From the NCBI GenBank assembly GCA_036703315.1, contig DATNPH010000055.1:20110-84109 (forward strand): a stretch of 64,000 bases of DNA, read 5' to 3'. The DNA comes from DATNPH01 sp036703315. GTDB taxonomy: Bacteria > Cyanobacteriota > Cyanobacteriia > Cyanobacteriales > Coleofasciculaceae. Below are positions 9,252 through 17,264 of the stretch, piece after piece (position 1 is the first letter of the stretch; each line of letters begins with the position of its first letter). The notes beneath the pieces were generated by a model, which had not been told where the DNA came from, made no database searches, and worked only from the letters and a program-made list of their open reading frames with translations. Both the position numbers and the translations under genes were made by a program.

Positions 9252-10799
9252 TTGAACGTCAATAAAGATTGTTTGGCGTTTGGTATGCAATTGATGAGTT
9301 TTGGTTTTCTTGCATCACACAGCAGAATTGTATTGACGGCTGCGGGGATGGCATTGGTGGAGCTTGCCGCAGGTATGGCAATATCTGCTCCTTCCCCAGC
9401 TAATACCTTGTCGGAGAAGCTTTCCAGTCAACCCAGTAATGTTGAATTAGCAGGTCAGCCTTCTGGTAGCCTGATGGCTAAGGAGGAGGAAACGGTTGAG
9501 GATGATATCAAGTTATTGCCACAATCCATGACGGATGCCATCTTCAAGGAAGTGTCCCAAAAGAGCGGGGTACAAGCGTCACAGCTACGGATTGTTAAGG
9601 TAGAACGGGAAACTTGGTCAGATGGCTGTTTGGGTCTAGCTAATGCTGATACCATGTGTACTCAAGCTACAGTTCCAGGATGGCGAGTCATCGTTGCCAA
9701 TGGTGAACAGCGCTGGGTTTATCGCACCAATGAATCTGGTTCCTTGATGAAGCTCGATGAAGTGGCAACCAGAAGTATCACGAGTAATTCAACAACACAG
9801 CTAACGCGCCGAGAAGAAGTGACGACTGGCCGCACCAGTCAGACAACTCAAGCGGTTACTGGCAGCACTAGCACCCAAAATCGTACTAGCCAAAACACTC
9901 AGGCGATCGCAGGTTCTTCCCAAACCACTCAGGGAACTACTAGCCAACGCACACAAGCGATCGCAGGTTCTTCCCAAACCACTCAGGGAACTACGACCAG
10001 AACACAGCAACAGGTAGCACTAGCTCGCAGTAGGGCTAAGATAAATTTTGCAGATGTACCCGAAGGTCACTGGGCGAGAGATTTCATTGCAGAACTAGCA
10101 ATGCGAGGCATTTTTACCGGGTTTCCAGATGGTAAATTCCATCCCAATGAACCAGTAACTCGCGCTCAGTTTGCTGCGCTGGTTTCCTCAGTCTTTAAGC
10201 AGACTAAAGTTCGCGATGTAAGTAATTTTGTGGATGTCTCGACCCGCCACTGGGCTTACAATGGCATTCGGGAAGCTTACGAGATGGGCTTTTTAGAAGC
10301 TATTTCTGGCAATACCTTCAACCCTAACCAAAGCCTTTCTCGTCTGCAAATTTTGACAGCACTGGCGAAAGGATTGAACTATACAGCTAGTAGCTCCACC
10401 GAACAAGTTTTGCAATTTTACAGCGATGCCGCTGCCATTCCTACCTCTACCCGTAGCTTGATTGCTGCTGCAACAGAGCGGGGTATTGTGGCGAACTATC
10501 CTAATGTCAAAACTTTCAGCCCTAATCAGGTGGCAACCCGAGCAGAAGTCGCAGCATTTCTCTATCAGGCGATGGTTAGCAACGGTAACGCGCAAGCAAT
10601 TTCCTCACCCTACGTGGCAACACAAACTGGCGCAACTCAAGCCGATGACGCGCGCCAAGTCGGTGGCAAAAAACCCGCTCGTCAAAACTGCAACCAAGGA
10701 ATTGGTAACGGTTCAGAAGGCTGTGATCCAGGCAACTCCCGTCCACACGGTGGTAGTAATGATGAAACAGGACGAACACCAGGAAATAACAAAAAATAA
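9252..10799 (+). CDS. Exported SLH-domain protein
   Basis: About 515 residues from a TTG at 9252; the ATG at 9285 (residue 12) is an alternative. A hydrophobic segment ending near AISAPSPA is a probable signal peptide. Residues about 80-175 form a cysteine-containing module (WSDGCLGL, MCTQATVPGWRV, WVYRTNESG) that I recall from other cyanobacterial envelope proteins without a known function. A Thr/Gln/Ser-rich linker (about 180-255) contains an 18-residue duplication. Three S-layer homology repeats follow (about 268-450), starting FADVPEGHWARD, FVDVSTRHWAYN and FYSDAAAIP. SLH repeats bind cell-wall polymers or anchor porins to peptidoglycan. The C-terminal tail is polar and Gly/Asn-rich. A hairpin at 10877-10896 follows the gene. 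Confidence 0.85.
   Translation: MNVNKDCLAFGMQLMSFGFLASHSRIVLTAAGMALVELAAGMAISAPSPANTLSEKLSSQPSNVELAGQPSGSLMAKEEETVEDDIKLLPQSMTDAIFKEVSQKSGVQASQLRIVKVERETWSDGCLGLANADTMCTQATVPGWRVIVANGEQRWVYRTNESGSLMKLDEVATRSITSNSTTQLTRREEVTTGRTSQTTQAVTGSTSTQNRTSQNTQAIAGSSQTTQGTTSQRTQAIAGSSQTTQGTTTRTQQQVALARSRAKINFADVPEGHWARDFIAELAMRGIFTGFPDGKFHPNEPVTRAQFAALVSSVFKQTKVRDVSNFVDVSTRHWAYNGIREAYEMGFLEAISGNTFNPNQSLSRLQILTALAKGLNYTASSSTEQVLQFYSDAAAIPTSTRSLIAAATERGIVANYPNVKTFSPNQVATRAEVAAFLYQAMVSNGNAQAISSPYVATQTGATQADDARQVGGKKPARQNCNQGIGNGSEGCDPGNSRPHGGSNDETGRTPGNNKK
9903..9994 (+). repeat. 54-bp direct duplication in the SLH protein linker
   Basis: The 38-bp block beginning GCGATCGCAGG and ending GGAACTAC occurs identically at 9903-9940 and 9957-9994, a period of 54 bp or 18 codons. 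It encodes QAIAGSSQTTQGTT twice. A HIP1 octamer starts each copy. The period preserves the reading frame, so linker length can change by recombination without truncating the protein. Confidence 0.9.
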
Positions 10800-10876
10800 T
10801 CCCAACTTACGGTCTAAACCGTAATTTTAGGAATTGGTGATTGGCGGAATGAAAGCCCAATTGCCTATCTTTCGTA

Positions 10877-10903
10877 GGGCGCACGGCTGTGCGCCCTTAT
10901 TTC
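10877..10903. terminator. Hairpin between convergent SLH and mscS genes
   Basis: GGGCGCAC, four bases, GTGCGCCC, then TTATTTC forms an 8-bp GC-rich stem with a short T-rich tail. It lies about 80 bp after the SLH stop and next to the stop of the convergent channel gene, so it may end both transcripts. The same kind of GGGCGCAC palindrome is dispersed in cyanobacterial genomes. Confidence 0.55.
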
Positions 10904-11987
10904 AATGCTTTGGTATATGTAATTTGGCTTTTCCTCGTTTTGTCGGAGCTGGCTTAGCTCTTCCCTTATCTTTCAGATATACATTTCTGATGACAAAAGG
11001 AATTTCTATGCCTTCTTCCCGATAGCGACTGTGCAATCGTTTAATAAATTCATGTTTGACAAGACGTTGATTAAAAAATTCTTGGACTCTGAGAAACACG
11101 ATGAAATTAATTCTAAAATCCTCAAAGTCTTGATAGTGCAGAAATGGCTCAAAGTCGGGTACTCCACCCGGAACAGTTTGCATCACTTCTCGGGCAACCG
11201 CGAGAGTTACCTGTTCCACTTGCTCAAGGTTACTGTCGTAACTTACACCAGCCGCAACCTGCATGACTATTTCTTGAACGGGCAAATGAAAGTTCTTAAA
11301 AATTGCTGAACCTAGTTTAGTATTGGGGACAATAATTAAATTGTTAGCCAGTTCTTTAATCGTAGTATTGCGCCAAGTTATATCACTAACGTAACCTTCT
11401 TCACCTGTTTCTAGTCTTACGTAATCACCTGTTCTGACTTGTCCAGAAATAATAAGGTATAAGCCAGAAAATAAGTTAGATAGAGTATCTTGAAAGGCTA
11501 ACGCAACCGCTAAACCACCAATTCCCAAAGTTGCTAGGATAGGTGTAATAGAAATCCCCAGAGCTTGCAGGATCATTAAGACCCCGAAAGTAATAACAAC
11601 TATCCTGACAAGATTAGAAAGTAATGAGGCGGAAAGACCTTCTATTCTCTGACCATATAAGGTCATCAAGCCGGCAGCTATTCTAGCTATAACGAGTGTA
11701 ACTGTATACAGAAAAACTGCCGTGAGGGCTTTTTGAAGAATCCCCGAACCTGCGGGATTGATAGGTAATGTGAAAACGGCACAATAAAGTCCTGCTAGTA
11801 AAAACCAAAGACTTGGCATTCTGTGCAGAGACTTAAAAACTAATTCATTCCCTGGAAATTGAGTTTTAGTAGCGACTTGTTTTAGTCTTTTGAAAAAAAC
11901 TCTTTCAAAGATTACCCCAGCGAACCATCCAACTAAGATGATAGCAACGGGGATAATCCATCGCAGGAGTGTAAGAGGTTGGTTCAT
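10902..11987 (-). CDS. MscS-family mechanosensitive channel
   Basis: A 361-residue inner-membrane protein. Four or five hydrophobic helices precede the family's pore helix: LGISITPILATLGIGGLAVALAFQDTLSNLFSG (about 144-176), rich in Gly and Ala as in MscS TM3. The beta domain follows (ISGQVRTGDYVRLETGEEGYVSDITWRNTTIKELANN), with the usual VPNTKLGSAIFKNF segment and a C-terminal alpha/beta domain. Such channels open under membrane tension to release solutes during hypo-osmotic shock. The gene starts at the ATG at 11987 and is monocistronic between convergent and divergent neighbours. Confidence 0.92.
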   Translation of the reverse strand: MNQPLTLLRWIIPVAIILVGWFAGVIFERVFFKRLKQVATKTQFPGNELVFKSLHRMPSLWFLLAGLYCAVFTLPINPAGSGILQKALTAVFLYTVTLVIARIAAGLMTLYGQRIEGLSASLLSNLVRIVVITFGVLMILQALGISITPILATLGIGGLAVALAFQDTLSNLFSGLYLIISGQVRTGDYVRLETGEEGYVSDITWRNTTIKELANNLIIVPNTKLGSAIFKNFHLPVQEIVMQVAAGVSYDSNLEQVEQVTLAVAREVMQTVPGGVPDFEPFLHYQDFEDFRINFIVFLRVQEFFNQRLVKHEFIKRLHSRYREEGIEIPFVIRNVYLKDKGRAKPAPTKRGKAKLHIPKH

Positions 11988-12156
11988 TCCGGCACAGTTA
12001 TTGGTAGATTGGCACCGCTAGTTACGTAGCGGATTGGTATAAAAATTAGCAGGCACTAGAGAGGGTAAACATGATGGTACTGCCTTTGCTGTCCCTACTC
12101 GCCAATACTGCCAGGGTCGGCTTTAACAAAAAACAGTGATTTTACGGAATTTGGGT

Positions 12157-12675
12157 TCATTGCGGCAGCTGTCCTTTAAGCTGAGCGAGATTTTCTGGAG
12201 TTAGAGTAAGCTTGACTTCTAGTTGTTGCGGCTTGTCTTGTAGCGTGAGGATGTAGTTTTCACCAACGTTGGTACCTTCCCATTGGGGATTTGTTATTGA
12301 AATTTTCTGATAAATGATTTCCGGTATACCAACTCGGATAACAAGTTCTTTTTGAGATTGGGGATAGATGTAGAGTTGCTGACTACGTTCGTCAAGTTCA
12401 AGCTGACGGGGTGTAGTGCTACGTTCTTGATCGCTGTCTTGTTTGCGCCAGTAGAGGGTGATACCACGCATCTGGGGTGTTTGTAGCTTGAAAACTTCGT
12501 CAAACCGTTGCGGTTCCCAGTCGAGTTGGCTGACATCGCCTGTTGAAGGAATTAGTCGCTGTCGCCAGGCAATTTTTTTGTCGTTGAGGCTTGCCCACCA
12601 TTGCTGAATGATGGCAAAGTTATTGCCGTTTTCGGGGTTGTCGCTGTTCTGCTGCCAGATGATTTTTGGTTGCAT
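12157..12675 (-). CDS. Hypothetical protein, beta-rich
   Basis: A 172-residue protein from the ATG at 12675. It has no signal peptide, no membrane helix and no motif I recognise. It is rich in Gln, Trp and Leu with alternating hydrophobic stretches (QLYIYPQSQKELVIRVGIP), which suggests a beta fold. An in-frame upstream ATG at 12786 would add 37 residues, but those codons lie in DNA resembling a dispersed repeat (CTACGCGGAAGCC then AAGGCTTCG), so the shorter start is preferred. The gene is monocistronic. No function is proposed. Confidence 0.6.
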   Translation of the reverse strand: MQPKIIWQQNSDNPENGNNFAIIQQWWASLNDKKIAWRQRLIPSTGDVSQLDWEPQRFDEVFKLQTPQMRGITLYWRKQDSDQERSTTPRQLELDERSQQLYIYPQSQKELVIRVGIPEIIYQKISITNPQWEGTNVGENYILTLQDKPQQLEVKLTLTPENLAQLKGQLPQ

Positions 12676-12986
12676 GAGGGATTCCCTGAGTGCAATTCGG
12701 GATAAGCTTAGTACCGCTACGCGGAAGCCAAAAGGCTTCGTTTGAGCCATAAGCCTAGCCTTTCTGTAGGGTAGCGTGCCTAACACTCTATCGGGGAGTA
12801 GCCTAGGTTAGGCACAGCCGTAACCTACCAGATGCCTGTTATCCTATTCGATATCGATGCGTTGCGCTTGGCTAAGGCATCCTACAAATTTCAGACTTAG
12901 AGGGACTTTGCGCTTAAGTTGAACCAGTTAGAGCGATCGCCCCGACAGCGTGCGGGTCTAAAATACTGAATTAGTGGTATGTAGAG

Positions 12987-14087
12987 GTGCGGCAGATGCT
13001 TAAGCGGATTTGGCAGTGGCTCAAGGCGTTATTTAGGCGTCTGTTTGGGGGCGAGCCTCCCAGAGGTGAGCGCTTATCACGTAGGGAAAATGGTCTCTCT
13101 ACAAACGAAGATTCCCCCACGCCTAGACCATTAGATGATTCGGATTGCGAGTACCTATTCAGGCAGTTGCTAGAAGGGGTGGCGCATAGCTGGCAACAAG
13201 ATCGGATTGTGCGGTGGTTTGAGGGACTCAAAGGGCGCATTACCTATGCAGAATGGGTGGGATGGTTGCGTCGTTTTGGGGAACGAGTGCTGGCGTCACC
13301 CTCACCGAATAATGAGTTAGCCACACGGTTAGTGCTGCTGGGTGAACAGATTCTATATGTCCCGTCTCTACAAGAAATAGGACAGGTTACCTACGACATT
13401 GGCAGCCAACTGCTAAGCAGGGAACCGAGTGGGGCGATATGGGAGTATGAGGGACCAGATGCCGGGGCTACAGCGCCTTCACCCTTCCTGACTTCCGCCG
13501 ATCAAGGAGGAGAATTTACAACCCCTCTCAGCCCTGCTGATCAAGGGGGAGAATTTACAACTCCTCTCAGCCCTCCTGATCAAGGTGGAGAACCAACTCA
13601 GCCAGAAGACGCACCAGTGGAAGCGATAACACTAGATGAGTTGTTTGCCAGGATGCAGCAAGATCCCAACTTAGTCCAGGTGATTGCCCAGCAGTTTGGA
13701 ATTGATACAACTGATCCACAAGTCATTATTCAGGAAGTCATTAATCAACTCAATGCAGCCAATCAATCGGCTATAGATGAAGCATTGGACTGGTTTAACC
13801 AAGGCAATCAGCAAAACGAAGCCGGGAATTTTGCAGGCGCGATCGCTTCTTATGACAAAGTTTTAGAAATTAGGCCAGACTTATTCGAAGGTTGGTTTAA
13901 CCGAGGCAATGCCTTGTCTAACTTAGGGCAATTTGAAGAGGCGATCGCCTCTTATGACAAAGCTATAGAATTGAACCCCGACTTACAGGAAGCTTGGCAT
14001 AACCGAGCCAATGCACTGTTTAATTTAGGTCGATTAGATGAGGCAAAGGCTAGCCTCGAAAAAGCCCAGGAAATTAAAGGAAGCTAA
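12987..14087 (+). CDS. TPR-repeat protein with repeat-built linker
   Basis: 366 residues. A basic amphipathic N terminus (KRIWQWLKALFRRLFGG) could touch membrane. A helical region follows (about 45-150), then a low-complexity linker (about 165-210) made of a 13-residue unit (ADQGGEFTTPLSP). A short helical domain comes next (LDELFARMQQDPNLVQVIAQQFG). Three tetratricopeptide repeats end the protein (about 265-366), for example DEALDWFNQGNQQNEAGNFA and EGWFNRGNALSNLGQFEEA. TPRs usually mediate protein-protein contacts; the partner is unknown. Two HIP1 octamers fall at equivalent positions in adjacent TPRs. The next gene on this strand is far downstream, so it is probably monocistronic. Confidence 0.85.
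   Translation: MRQMLKRIWQWLKALFRRLFGGEPPRGERLSRRENGLSTNEDSPTPRPLDDSDCEYLFRQLLEGVAHSWQQDRIVRWFEGLKGRITYAEWVGWLRRFGERVLASPSPNNELATRLVLLGEQILYVPSLQEIGQVTYDIGSQLLSREPSGAIWEYEGPDAGATAPSPFLTSADQGGEFTTPLSPADQGGEFTTPLSPPDQGGEPTQPEDAPVEAITLDELFARMQQDPNLVQVIAQQFGIDTTDPQVIIQEVINQLNAANQSAIDEALDWFNQGNQQNEAGNFAGAIASYDKVLEIRPDLFEGWFNRGNALSNLGQFEEAIASYDKAIELNPDLQEAWHNRANALFNLGRLDEAKASLEKAQEIKGS
13497..13593 (+). repeat. 39-bp tandem repeat inside the TPR gene
   Basis: Two full units (13497-13535, 13536-13574) and a partial third (from 13575) share a GATCAAGG-GGAGAATTTACAAC core and end CTCTCAGCCCT. The 39-bp period equals 13 codons, so copy-number change keeps the frame. The core resembles the palindromic intergenic repeats of cyanobacteria, suggesting such an element was captured into coding sequence. 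Confidence 0.85.
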
Positions 14088-14525
14088 CGCAGAAAATAAA
14101 GTAGAGTTTTGGCGATCGCAGCAGCGTTAGGTATTAGGTCAGTCGGTGCAGGTATAGCGATTCTCACGCTTGATGGAATAGAGAGATTCTGGGAAAGAGA
14201 CTCTTGGAGACAAGCAGGAGAGTGTGAGAACCGCTATAAATAAACTAAAAATGGTTATGCAGCTAAAATCTTCGTTTGACGTACATAGGGCTTACGCAGC
14301 ATTACATACTTTCCGGTATTTCAGCCTTTGCCAGTATTTCTTAGCCCCCCTTTTTAAGCCCTGTTGCGGGATCAATGCGTAAGTCATAGCACATTTGACG
14401 AATTTACGCCACTAAACAATGTTGAGTTTAATTAATTGCACCTACTTACAATGACTCTGATGATGGGCATGTGAGCAGGTTTCTGCCTGAGCCGCACCCA
14501 ACATTCATGCTCTCACTCGAAAAGA
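14088..14525. other. Intergenic region, no supported gene
   Basis: This 438-bp gap lies between the convergent TPR gene and a small minus-strand gene. It contains one HIP1 octamer near 14113 and a C-run (TTAGCCCCCCTTTTT) near 14341 like those of dispersed repeats. I see no coding signal or RNA gene. Confidence 0.5.
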
Positions 14526-14729
14526 TTAGGCACTCAACGAGTTTAATTCTGCATCAAATTTGCACAGTTGTTCCTCCAAATGTGCTATAGCTTCCACTAA
14601 AGCTTCGGTATCCATTTCAACAGAAGCTTTAGCTTGAGCTTGTTTATAATTTTTGAGAACTACTTGAAGCTGTTTAAGCTGAAGCTGCTTAAACTGAGTA
14701 GTCAAATCTTGCTTAACTGTTTTTCTCAT
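14526..14729 (-). CDS. Small coiled-coil protein of unknown function
   Basis: 67 residues, rich in Gln, Leu, Lys and Ala. A continuous heptad-like helix runs through the middle (FKQLQLKQLQVVLKNYKQAQ) with a second helix near the end (VEAIAHLEEQLCKFDAEL). A purine-rich ribosome-binding site (GAGAGGG) lies 5 to 11 bases upstream of the ATG, which supports real expression. A direct repeat TTCACA-N5-TTCACA lies about 130 bp upstream, as for the small genes at 28 and 29 kb. I do not recognise the family. The length and helix pattern suggest an oligomerising or adaptor peptide, but that is inference. Confidence 0.55.
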   Translation of the reverse strand: MRKTVKQDLTTQFKQLQLKQLQVVLKNYKQAQAKASVEMDTEALVEAIAHLEEQLCKFDAELNSLSA

Positions 14730-15360
14730 GTCTACCCTCTCAGCAGTGATTGAGTTCTATTCTTAATTTCGGCGTAAGATAATCAACACTTCTACTGCTT
14801 TTATCGTCTAGATAAAATCTGAACTATCAGAAGAACTTGTACCTAATTTAGTTAAAACTTGTGAAAAAAATGTGAAGGCAGTTAAATGATGCCTTTTAAC
14901 CCTTTTTGTCACTTTCACCAGAGAATTTTTGTAAGTATTGATTTGGCGTAATCGAAAACTACCCAAGCTTCTAACTTTGCAGTACACTGACATCTTGCAC
15001 GACCCCCTGAGTAAGGAGGGAACTTAGATGTCTCCTTACTAACCCAAGACTAGGGTGGGGTAACAGTAACGTGTTGCAAGACTTGAGCCACAGAAAAACT
15101 ACGTGCCAAGTGCCTGCTCCGCAAACGCTTACGTAACTCAAAACTTAGGTTAGAGGGCAAAACCTATCTGCACGTTGGCACAGCCTTCCTACGAGGTGAG
15201 CTTTGCCTTTGTTAGTCTTATTTTTATTTGGTCAGATTAATATAGAGGGTTAGGAAATATCCAGGGGTGACTCGCTTCCTCGAACTCCCCTATTTTGATA
15301 GAGCTTCTGGCTAGCAGAACCTGAAACAATGAAAATCACTGTGCTGTAGGTGCAAAAGCC
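14730..15360. other. Intergenic region with direct-repeat box; no supported gene
   Basis: This 631-bp divergent gap holds the direct-repeat box at 14860-14876 and a 9-bp inverted repeat (AGTAAGGAG at 15010, CTCCTTACT at 15032). A minus-strand frame of 61 codons (14808-14993) overlaps the box and lacks a ribosome-binding site, so it is not called. Confidence 0.5.
14860..14876 (-). promoter_or_regulatory. 11-bp-spaced direct repeat TTCACA-N5-TTCACA, copy A
   Basis: On the minus strand the site reads TTCACATTTTTTTCACA. It lies about 130 bp upstream of the small coiled-coil gene (start 14729). Spacing of 11 bp between half-sites places them on the same DNA face, as for OmpR-family winged-helix dimers. 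The same arrangement recurs at 28631 and 29270. Confidence 0.5.
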
Positions 15361-16248
15361 ATGAATTTTAACTTTTTTGACCTCTTCTGGATTTTTTTGG
15401 TTGTCTCGTCACTCCAACCTTGGTGGCAAAAACGCCAAATGGAAATCCGCCGAGTTCAAACTCTACAATCATTTGAACAGCAACGCGGAAGCCGAGTCAT
15501 TTTGCTGGTTCACCGCCAAGAGTCGATTAGCTTCCTGGGAATTCCCATATCCCGATATATCACGATTGAAGACTCAGAACAGGTGTTGCGGGCGATTCGC
15601 TTCACGCCTCCGGATACAGCTATTGATTTGATTTTGCATACACCAGGAGGTTTGGTTCTGGCAACAGAGCAGATTGCTAGGGCACTGATTCGCCACAAAG
15701 CTAAAGTTACTGTCTTTGTGCCGCACTATGCCATGAGCGGTGGCACAATGCTAGCTCTGGCAGCCGATGAAATTGTGATGGATGCCAACGCCGTTTTGGG
15801 ACCAGTCGATCCCCAATTGGGCAACATGGCAGCAGCAAGTATCCTCCAAGTCGTTGAACACAAGTCAATTGACAAAATTGACGACCAAACCCTGATTATG
15901 GCAGACCTGTCACGCAAAGCCATTCAGCAGGTGCAACGGTTTGTCAGGACGCTTTTAAAAGACGATGTACCACAACCGAAGATTGCCCCAGAAAACACTG
16001 AAAAAATCATTGAAGCTCTAACTACAGGAAAAGTTACCCATGACTATCCCATTACAGTAGAAGAGGCGACAGAACTCGGTTTGCCAATTACCGTTGGTCT
16101 GCCGCCAGCTATCTACAATCTCATGGAATTATACCCACAGCCTCAAGGAGGTCGTCCTTCGGTGCAGTATATTCCGATGCCTTACCAACCGCGTCCAGCT
16201 TTACCGGAGCCAAAGGGAAGACCTTTACCGGAGCAAGCTAAGCGCTAA
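15361..16248 (+). CDS. Membrane-anchored Clp-fold serine protease (SDH/SppA-like)
   Basis: 295 residues. A single N-terminal hydrophobic segment (about 5-22) anchors it to membrane. The body has the ClpP/crotonase fold: LHTPGG (92-97) supplies the oxyanion strand and MSGGT (125-129) the candidate nucleophile Ser126, followed by LALAADEIVMDANAVLGPVDPQLG. This pattern is that of the SDH_sah family (serine dehydrogenase proteinase), relatives of signal peptide peptidase SppA. Probable role: degrading membrane peptides or quality control, from family knowledge. The C-terminal tail is Pro-rich. The gene stops 27 bp from the convergent peptidoglycan-binding gene. Confidence 0.85.
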   Translation: MNFNFFDLFWIFLVVSSLQPWWQKRQMEIRRVQTLQSFEQQRGSRVILLVHRQESISFLGIPISRYITIEDSEQVLRAIRFTPPDTAIDLILHTPGGLVLATEQIARALIRHKAKVTVFVPHYAMSGGTMLALAADEIVMDANAVLGPVDPQLGNMAAASILQVVEHKSIDKIDDQTLIMADLSRKAIQQVQRFVRTLLKDDVPQPKIAPENTEKIIEALTTGKVTHDYPITVEEATELGLPITVGLPPAIYNLMELYPQPQGGRPSVQYIPMPYQPRPALPEPKGRPLPEQAKR

Positions 16249-16275
16249 AGGGACATGGGCTTAATAGCTGAGAGT

Positions 16276-16950
16276 TTAGCGTGAAGGGCTTGGTGAAGTC
16301 TGTGGTATGGGACTAGGGGCTGGACTAGGTGAAGTCCTTGGTATGGGACTAGGGGCTGGACTAGGTGAAGTCTGTGGTATGGGACTAGGGGCTGGGCTAG
16401 GTGAAGTCCTTGGTATGGGGCTGGGAGCTGGGCTAGGTGTTGCCGTTGGTGCTGGTGCTGCGGCCGGAGGAGGAGCTTGATTGTTCAGGATGCTTGTAGC
16501 TTCATCGTCAATTTTCTTCCGGACTGCTAGAGTTGCAATTCCCGTCACAGGCAAACCAGCTTGCTGCTGATAGCGCCTTACAGCGGCTTCAGTTAAGGGA
16601 CCATAAAACTGGGTACGGGGTAAAGCGGGACTAGGCTTAAGAACAAGGTTGAGGTTAGCTTGAAGGATGCGCACCAGATCAGCTGCCAAATCCTGAGTTT
16701 GCGAACCAGCCACACCATCCACTGGTAACTTGTATCCCTGCTGAAACTGGCGGATCGCAGCTATAGTTTCCTGATCTGCCAGGGGGTTATCATTTACTGT
16801 GACGTTATATCCAAAGCTGCGTAAGACGGAGCGGAATTCTCTTGGCGTATAGTTCCGGCTTCGAGCTGCATAAGAGACTTCGTAACTTACCAAACTTGCT
16901 GCTAAACCGATGCTAATAGCAGTGAGCGCTATTCCATGGCGATTCCACAT
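16276..16950 (-). CDS. Exported peptidoglycan-binding-domain protein with Pro/Ser repeat tail
   Basis: 224 residues. An N-terminal hydrophobic segment (about 6-27) is a likely signal peptide. Two peptidoglycan-binding-like helical modules follow (about 33-80 and 85-145), with hallmarks IAAIRQFQQGYKLPVDGVAG and GPLTEAAVRRYQQQAGLPVTGI. The last quarter is low complexity: Ala/Pro followed by TSPSPAPSPIP(R/Q) repeats. Such tails are typical of wall-spanning linkers. There is no catalytic domain, so the protein probably serves as a wall-binding or scaffold factor. Both length and phase of the tail are set by a 36-bp tandem repeat. Confidence 0.85.
   Translation of the reverse strand: MWNRHGIALTAISIGLAASLVSYEVSYAARSRNYTPREFRSVLRSFGYNVTVNDNPLADQETIAAIRQFQQGYKLPVDGVAGSQTQDLAADLVRILQANLNLVLKPSPALPRTQFYGPLTEAAVRRYQQQAGLPVTGIATLAVRKKIDDEATSILNNQAPPPAAAPAPTATPSPAPSPIPRTSPSPAPSPIPQTSPSPAPSPIPRTSPSPAPSPIPQTSPSPSR
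16290..16440 (-). repeat. 36-bp tandem repeat coding the Pro/Ser tail
   Basis: About four units of 36 bp each encode the 12-residue unit TSPSPAPSPIP plus Arg or Gln. Arg and Gln alternate between units, so the array also has a 72-bp higher-order period, which points to duplication of unit pairs. Copies are nearly identical in DNA, as expected of recent expansion. Confidence 0.85.
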
Positions 16951-17264
16951 AATCTACACTCCACACACTGATGACTATGCCAGATAACAATTTGAACAGG
17001 TACAGTTTAAGCTGAAAAGCGGCGTTTTTTAAGTATTGATACAACATTTGTTTTGGTTTTAGGTAGTAATAATATAGCCAAAACATACACATTATCATGT
17101 GGTTTATATTGACCTCCTACCACAGCTGTAGCAGCTTTTAAAGATTGTGGAATTCGAGCCTCGCCAGGAGTTTTAAATCTCATGGCGTTCGATGCCTCAG
17201 TTAGATGACTAAATAACCTCTGGACTTCGATACTCTGGGAGGAAGAATTTCTAACCCCTGAACC
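16951..17264. other. Intergenic region, no supported gene
   Basis: A 314-bp AT-rich gap between divergent genes. A purine-rich GGGAGGAAG lies about 20 bp upstream of the plus-strand ATG. No further signal was seen. Confidence 0.5.

Noticed and set aside
14808..14993. Minus-strand frame of 61 codons
   Set aside because: It covers the direct-repeat box and lacks an initiation signal or recognisable composition.
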